Shown: piece after piece, positions 61,135-64,000 of the stretch | Layout of the letters: each line of letters begins with the position of its first letter | Numbering within the stretch: position 1 is the stretch's first letter | From: Candidatus Omnitrophota bacterium | GTDB lineage: Bacteria > Omnitrophota > 4484-213 | Direction: 5' to 3' | NCBI GenBank assembly: GCA_003645805.1 | Contig: QNCL01000001.1 | Span: 13,344 to 77,343, forward strand | Length of the DNA: 64,000 nt | Made by a program: the position numbers and the translations under genes | Notes under the pieces: generated by a model | Told to the model about the DNA's origin: nothing | Database searches by the model: none | What the model saw: the letters and a program-made list of their open reading frames with translations, nothing else

Positions 61135-62141
61135 ATGATTATAGCAGTAGATGCAATGGGAGGGGATAAAGCCCCAGAGGTAATAGTAGAGGGGGTAATC
61201 CAGGCACACTAAAAGAGATTCCTCAAATAAGCATAATATTAGTAGGGGATAGAACAAAGGTGGAGAAGGAACTGGAGAGGTATCATAACTATCCTTATCA
61301 GAGAATATCTTTGCAGATAGCAGAAGAGGTTATTGGAATGGAAGAAAGTCCTGTGGCTGCTTTAAAAAGAAAAAGAAATTCCTCTATTCAAGTAGCGGTT
61401 AACCTTATCAAAGAAGGAAGAGCAGAAGCATTGGTGAGTGCAGGTAATACAGGGGCAGTAGTTGCTATCACTACCTTGCATTTAGGTCTTCTCCCTGGAG
61501 TAGAGCGAGCAGGCATTGCTATTGTAATTCCTACCTTAAAAGACCCTTGTTTGATAATAGATGTAGGAGCAAACATAAACCCTCGGCCTTTACACCTATT
61601 TCAGTATGCCATAATGGCAAAGGTTTATGCGGAACAAATCCTTCAAAGAGAGAAGCCAAGAATTGGTTTACTTAATATTGGAGAGGAAGAAAGTAAAGGA
61701 ACCAATTTTGTTAAAGAAACTTTTAGTTTTTTTAAAAGTAGAAATGGTAATCTGCTTAATTTTATCGGTTATATAGAAGGGCGAGATATATTTGCTGGTG
61801 AAGTAGATTGTGTAGTCTGCGATGGGTTTGTAGGAAATATTGTCTTGAAGGTTGCAGAGAGTTTGGGGGAAACAATAACTGAGATGCTAAGAAGGGAGTT
61901 AAGCAGAAATATATTTAGTAAGTCGGTCAGTCTTCTGTTAAAAAATAGATTGAAGAACTTAAAGAAAAATCTGGACTACTCAGAATATGGAGGAGCACCC
62001 CTTTTAGGAACACAAAAGATCTGTATCATTGCCCATGGAGCCTCCTCAGCAAAAGCAATAAAGAATGCTATCCGAGTAGCCAAAGAGTTTGGGGGACATA
62101 GAATCAATAATAATATTGTGGAGGCGCTCAAGAAGTGTTAA
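61135..62141 (+). pseudogene. plsX: Phosphate acyltransferase PlsX, frameshifted
   Basis: Makes acyl-phosphate from acyl-ACP for phospholipid synthesis. The ATG at 61135 begins IIAVDAMGGDKAPEVIVEGV, a classic PlsX start, but this frame stops at 61210. The rest continues in another frame from about 61209 (LKEIPQISIILVGDRTKVE, then SAGNTGAVV, GLLNIGEEESKG and YSEYGGAPLLG) to 62141. Removing two bases from the CACAC run at 61205-61209 would restore one frame of about 334 residues, a normal PlsX. Everything else is well preserved, so this is a recent mutation, an assembly error or, less likely, programmed slippage. Because PlsX is usually important for lipid synthesis, an error is a serious possibility. 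Confidence 0.85.
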
Positions 62142-62151
62142 ATTTTTACTG

Positions 62152-62439
62152 ATGGAAGTAAAAGTAATTTTTTATTCTGTGCTGTGTTTAACAATATTGG
62201 GAAGTGGAGCAAGTTGGTTATTAACCTATGCCCAGAAGAAACTTTGCATAAAAGAGGAAGAGAAAAATGAACTTGTGAGCAAGGTTCAGGAAGTTCTTCC
62301 CGGGGTAAATTGCGGAGCATGTGGATTTAGCAGTTGTCTTGCTTTCGCCAAGGCAGTAGTAAAAGGACAGGCGAAATGTGATGGTTGCCGCGTGGGAAGA
62401 GATAAAGTGGCAAAACAGATAAAAGAAATATTAGGGTGA
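62152..62439 (+). CDS. RnfB-like membrane protein with one Fe-S domain
   Basis: 95 residues from the ATG at 62152. A membrane helix (about 4-24, IFYSVLCLTILGSGASWLLTYA) is followed by the RnfB-type four-cysteine Fe-S motif: VLPGVNCGACGFSSC then CDGCRVGRDKVA. True RnfB continues with two ferredoxin domains; here the chain ends right after the first motif. No other rnf genes are nearby. It follows plsX by ten bases and could pass electrons for the Etf system upstream, which is only a guess. Confidence 0.75.
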   Translation: MEVKVIFYSVLCLTILGSGASWLLTYAQKKLCIKEEEKNELVSKVQEVLPGVNCGACGFSSCLAFAKAVVKGQAKCDGCRVGRDKVAKQIKEILG

Positions 62440-62466
62440 AAAAATTTGTGGTTTTTTAGCGTTTTT

Positions 62467-63258
62467 TCAATGTCGTATAATAGATATTATGTAAAATAGC
62501 CAATTCTTTTTCCTTGATGTCTTCGCTTTCTTCTCAGCCTTTGACAAGGTTTGTAAAAACTTCTCCTCTGCATTATGTCCTAAATACCTCAAAGCCACCT
62601 GCGCCGCATTCTGTTGCGCCTTCTTTATACTTGAACCACAACCTTGTCCATAGACCTTATCTGCAATACTCACCTTTACCTTAAACTGCTTCTTTTCTTT
62701 CTCTGGAGTAGAGATAAGTTCATAGATAGGCACTACCTTAAATGTCTTTAGAGCAAACTCCTGCAAAAGTGATTTATAATCTTTCTCATAATCTCCTTTC
62801 TCTATGGACTCAATCTCTTTACTAAAATGGGCATAGATAAATTTGGAAACTGCCCTTATTCCTCTATCTAAATAGATTGCCCCAATTATTGCTTCATAAG
62901 CATCGGACAAAAAAGAAGACTTTGAAATTTCCTCCTTCTCTTTCTTTCCAAAAAAGATATATCTTTCCAGATTTATCTCCTTTGCTTTCTTTAACAAACG
63001 AGTAGCGTTTACCAGATGTGCTCTGAATCTGGTCAAATCTCCCTCCCGACAGTGCGGATAAGAGCGATAAAGATAGTCGCTGATGATAAGGTCTAAGACA
63101 GCATCACCCAGAAACTCCAGTCTCTCATTGTCTAAATTAGTTCCCCCGGAATTCTCTACCGAAGATTTGTGCCTTAGTGCTTGAATAAGTAAGTCTTTAT
63201 TCTTGAATCTGTATCCCAGCCTTTTTTCCAGTTCTTTTATCTGAACCTTTCCCAACAT
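62467..63258 (-). CDS. rnc: Ribonuclease III
   Basis: Double-strand-specific endonuclease for rRNA and mRNA processing. 263 residues. The nuclease domain has the signature NERLEFLGDAVLDLIISDYL and the second acidic site in DAYEAIIGAIYLDRG; the C-terminal dsRNA-binding domain runs from DYKSLLQEFALK through GSSIKKAQQNAAQVALRYLG. After it comes an extra tail of about 35 residues (basic, then WLFYIISIIRH) that most RNase III lacks. First gene of the opposite strand; it converges with the RnfB-like gene, separated by 27 bases. It starts eight bases after lemA ends. Confidence 0.94.
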   Translation of the reverse strand: MLGKVQIKELEKRLGYRFKNKDLLIQALRHKSSVENSGGTNLDNERLEFLGDAVLDLIISDYLYRSYPHCREGDLTRFRAHLVNATRLLKKAKEINLERYIFFGKKEKEEISKSSFLSDAYEAIIGAIYLDRGIRAVSKFIYAHFSKEIESIEKGDYEKDYKSLLQEFALKTFKVVPIYELISTPEKEKKQFKVKVSIADKVYGQGCGSSIKKAQQNAAQVALRYLGHNAEEKFLQTLSKAEKKAKTSRKKNWLFYIISIIRH

Positions 63259-63266
63259 AAGAAATA

Positions 63267-63842
63267 TTAAAACTCTACCTGAGGAACCTCCTTCGCCTTT
63301 TCTTTGACCTGAAAATAGGTGGCTGCGGAAAGACCTTTTAGGCGCGCGAAGAAACTTCCCGGAATCCTTCTTATATAAGCATTAAAAGTCTTTACTGCCC
63401 GATTATATCGCATCCTCTCTACCGCAATCCTGTTTTCTGTTCCTGCCAATTCATCCATTAACTGCGCAAAATTCTGATCGGCTTTCAGGTTTGGATAGTT
63501 CTCGACAATCAATAATAAACGAGAAAGAGCGCCTGTCAATTCTTGTGCCGCACTAATTCTTTCGGAAATAGGCCTATCCTTTGCGATTGCCCCGGATAGC
63601 CTTGCTCGTGCATCTGCAATATGCTTGAATATCTCCTTCTCGTGTCCTGCATATCCTTTTACCGTCTTTACCAGATTAGGGATAAGATCATTGCGCCTTT
63701 GCAGTTGATTCTCTACCTGCGCCCATGCTTCTTTGATATTCTCATCTAAAGTAACAACCGTGTTTATCCCGTTGATAAAAAAACCTCCAATAGCAAAGAA
63801 AGCAACCACTAATCCGATAATCAATCCTTTCCTTCTTCCCAT
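63267..63842 (-). CDS. lemA: LemA family protein
   Basis: 191 residues. One N-terminal membrane helix (GLIIGLVVAFFAIGGFFI) and then the helical LemA domain: LDENIKEAWAQVENQLQRRNDLIPNLVKTVKGYAGHEKEI, AELTG-type AQELTGALSRLLLIVENYPNLKAD, and ENRIAVERMRYNRAVKTFNAYIRRIPG. The ending PQVEF is typical. The biochemical role of LemA is unknown. A strong ribosome site (AGGAGGG on the - strand) precedes the ATG. rnc follows on the same strand. Confidence 0.94.
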   Translation of the reverse strand: MGRRKGLIIGLVVAFFAIGGFFINGINTVVTLDENIKEAWAQVENQLQRRNDLIPNLVKTVKGYAGHEKEIFKHIADARARLSGAIAKDRPISERISAAQELTGALSRLLLIVENYPNLKADQNFAQLMDELAGTENRIAVERMRYNRAVKTFNAYIRRIPGSFFARLKGLSAATYFQVKEKAKEVPQVEF

Positions 63843-63858
63843 TTCTCCCTCCTTCTTA

Positions 63859-64000
63859 CTACAAGTCAGTCCAATATCTTTTTAAACTTTTCCCCTTCAC
63901 TACCATTTCCACCCCAGGGGTGGAAATGGTTAATATCATCTTGCTTTTATGTCTGCCAATAACCTTAGTTCCCTTAATTCTTTCAGTGTTAAGTAATAGT
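63859..64000 (-). CDS. C-terminal fragment of an unidentified protein (cut by edge)
   Basis: On the - strand a frame is open from the window edge to a TAG at 63861-63859, giving 46 residues ending VEMVVKGKSLKRYWTDL. The stop lies 16 bases before lemA, with the lemA ribosome site between them, as expected for an operon neighbour. The frame runs through palindrome copy 2, which there reads TISTPGVEMV. No family is recognised, and the fragment is short enough that it may be chance. Confidence 0.4.
   Translation of the reverse strand, partial: LLLNTERIKGTKVIGRHKSKMILTISTPGVEMVVKGKSLKRYWTDL
63902..63930. repeat. Perfect palindrome, copy 2
   Basis: Arms ACCATTTCCACCCC (63902-63915) and GGGGTGGAAATGGT (63917-63930) around a central A: 14 perfect pairs. 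The core is identical to the palindrome at 52301-52323 apart from the central base, which is its complement. It lies about 60 bases upstream of the lemA start and possibly inside the end of a reading frame. No T tract follows on either strand. Confidence 0.85.

Noticed and set aside
62444..62461. A-run/T-run pair between the RnfB-like gene and rnc as a terminator
   Set aside because: Only A-T pairs with a short loop; too weak to call, although the genes converge there.
62476..62481. TATAAT near the rnc 3' end
   Set aside because: It lies in rnc coding sequence, has no -35 box and no gene follows on that strand.

Overview
The window is a dense piece of a bacterial chromosome carrying almost only housekeeping genes. 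From the left edge to about 62.4 kb every gene reads on the + strand, mostly with gaps under 60 bases or with 1-32 base overlaps. Only the last three coding regions (rnc, lemA and an edge fragment) read on the - strand. The Kdo genes (kdsD, kdsC) point to a Gram-negative-type, LPS-making cell envelope. The gene set (EF-G paralog, SpoIID-like protein without sporulation genes, DUF2905, DUF1844, ferredoxin-fused EtfA) and a low-GC, purine-rich coding strand would suit a little-cultured candidate phylum such as Omnitrophota or a relative. That assignment is inference from gene content, not a measured placement.

Layout. 0-3.4 kb: tsaB (cut by the edge), alr, and ilvB behind a good promoter. 3.4-7.0 kb: tRNA-Cys and tRNA-Leu, then an exported thiol-redox group (thioredoxin-CcdA fusion, a triple thioredoxin-fold protein with one-cysteine CPF motifs, and an exported DJ-1/PfpI protein). 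7-15 kb: efp, accB, accC, ilvC, radA, ispD, ispF, cysE, cysS. 15.3-26.5 kb: initiator tRNA, dnaE, glyA, dCMP deaminase, trpS, scpA, scpB, pheA, ilvN, EF-G paralog. 26.5-28.3 kb: three TadE/TadG-like envelope proteins. 28.3-45.7 kb: kdsD, kdsC, coaE, rho, rpmE, ruvCAB, DUF2905, spoIID-like, yajC, an SMC without a recognisable hinge, eno, ftsB-like, tmk, holB, ricT-like, metG, tatD, argS.

45.75-46.8 kb is the one accessory-looking stretch: an AT-rich, loosely packed segment with a PLD-type nuclease piece and a small winged-helix-like protein. A clear promoter then restarts the run: leuA, aroE, cstA, DUF1844, dgt. 52.3-54.2 kb: a palindrome, a promoter, tRNA-Lys, tRNA-Gly, a trigger factor lacking its PPIase domain, and clpP. 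54.2-62.4 kb: a class V aminotransferase, then a fatty-acid/phospholipid group (fabG, acpP, fabF, rpmF, plsX) interrupted by an acyl-CoA dehydrogenase with EtfB and a ferredoxin-fused EtfA, and closed by a free-standing RnfB-type Fe-S protein. plsX carries a two-base frameshift. 62.4-64 kb: rnc, lemA and a partial frame on the - strand.

Together the genes cover branched-chain and aromatic amino acid synthesis (ilvB/N/C, leuA, aroE, pheA), serine, cysteine and glycine metabolism, isoprenoid and fatty acid synthesis, replication and recombination, and translation. The points most worth a second look are the acyl-CoA dehydrogenase/Etf genes inside the fatty-acid cluster, the exported redox group, the hingeless SMC encoded in the same window as ScpA/ScpB, and a near-identical perfect palindrome present at two sites. 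No CRISPR array, insertion sequence, rRNA or prophage was seen.
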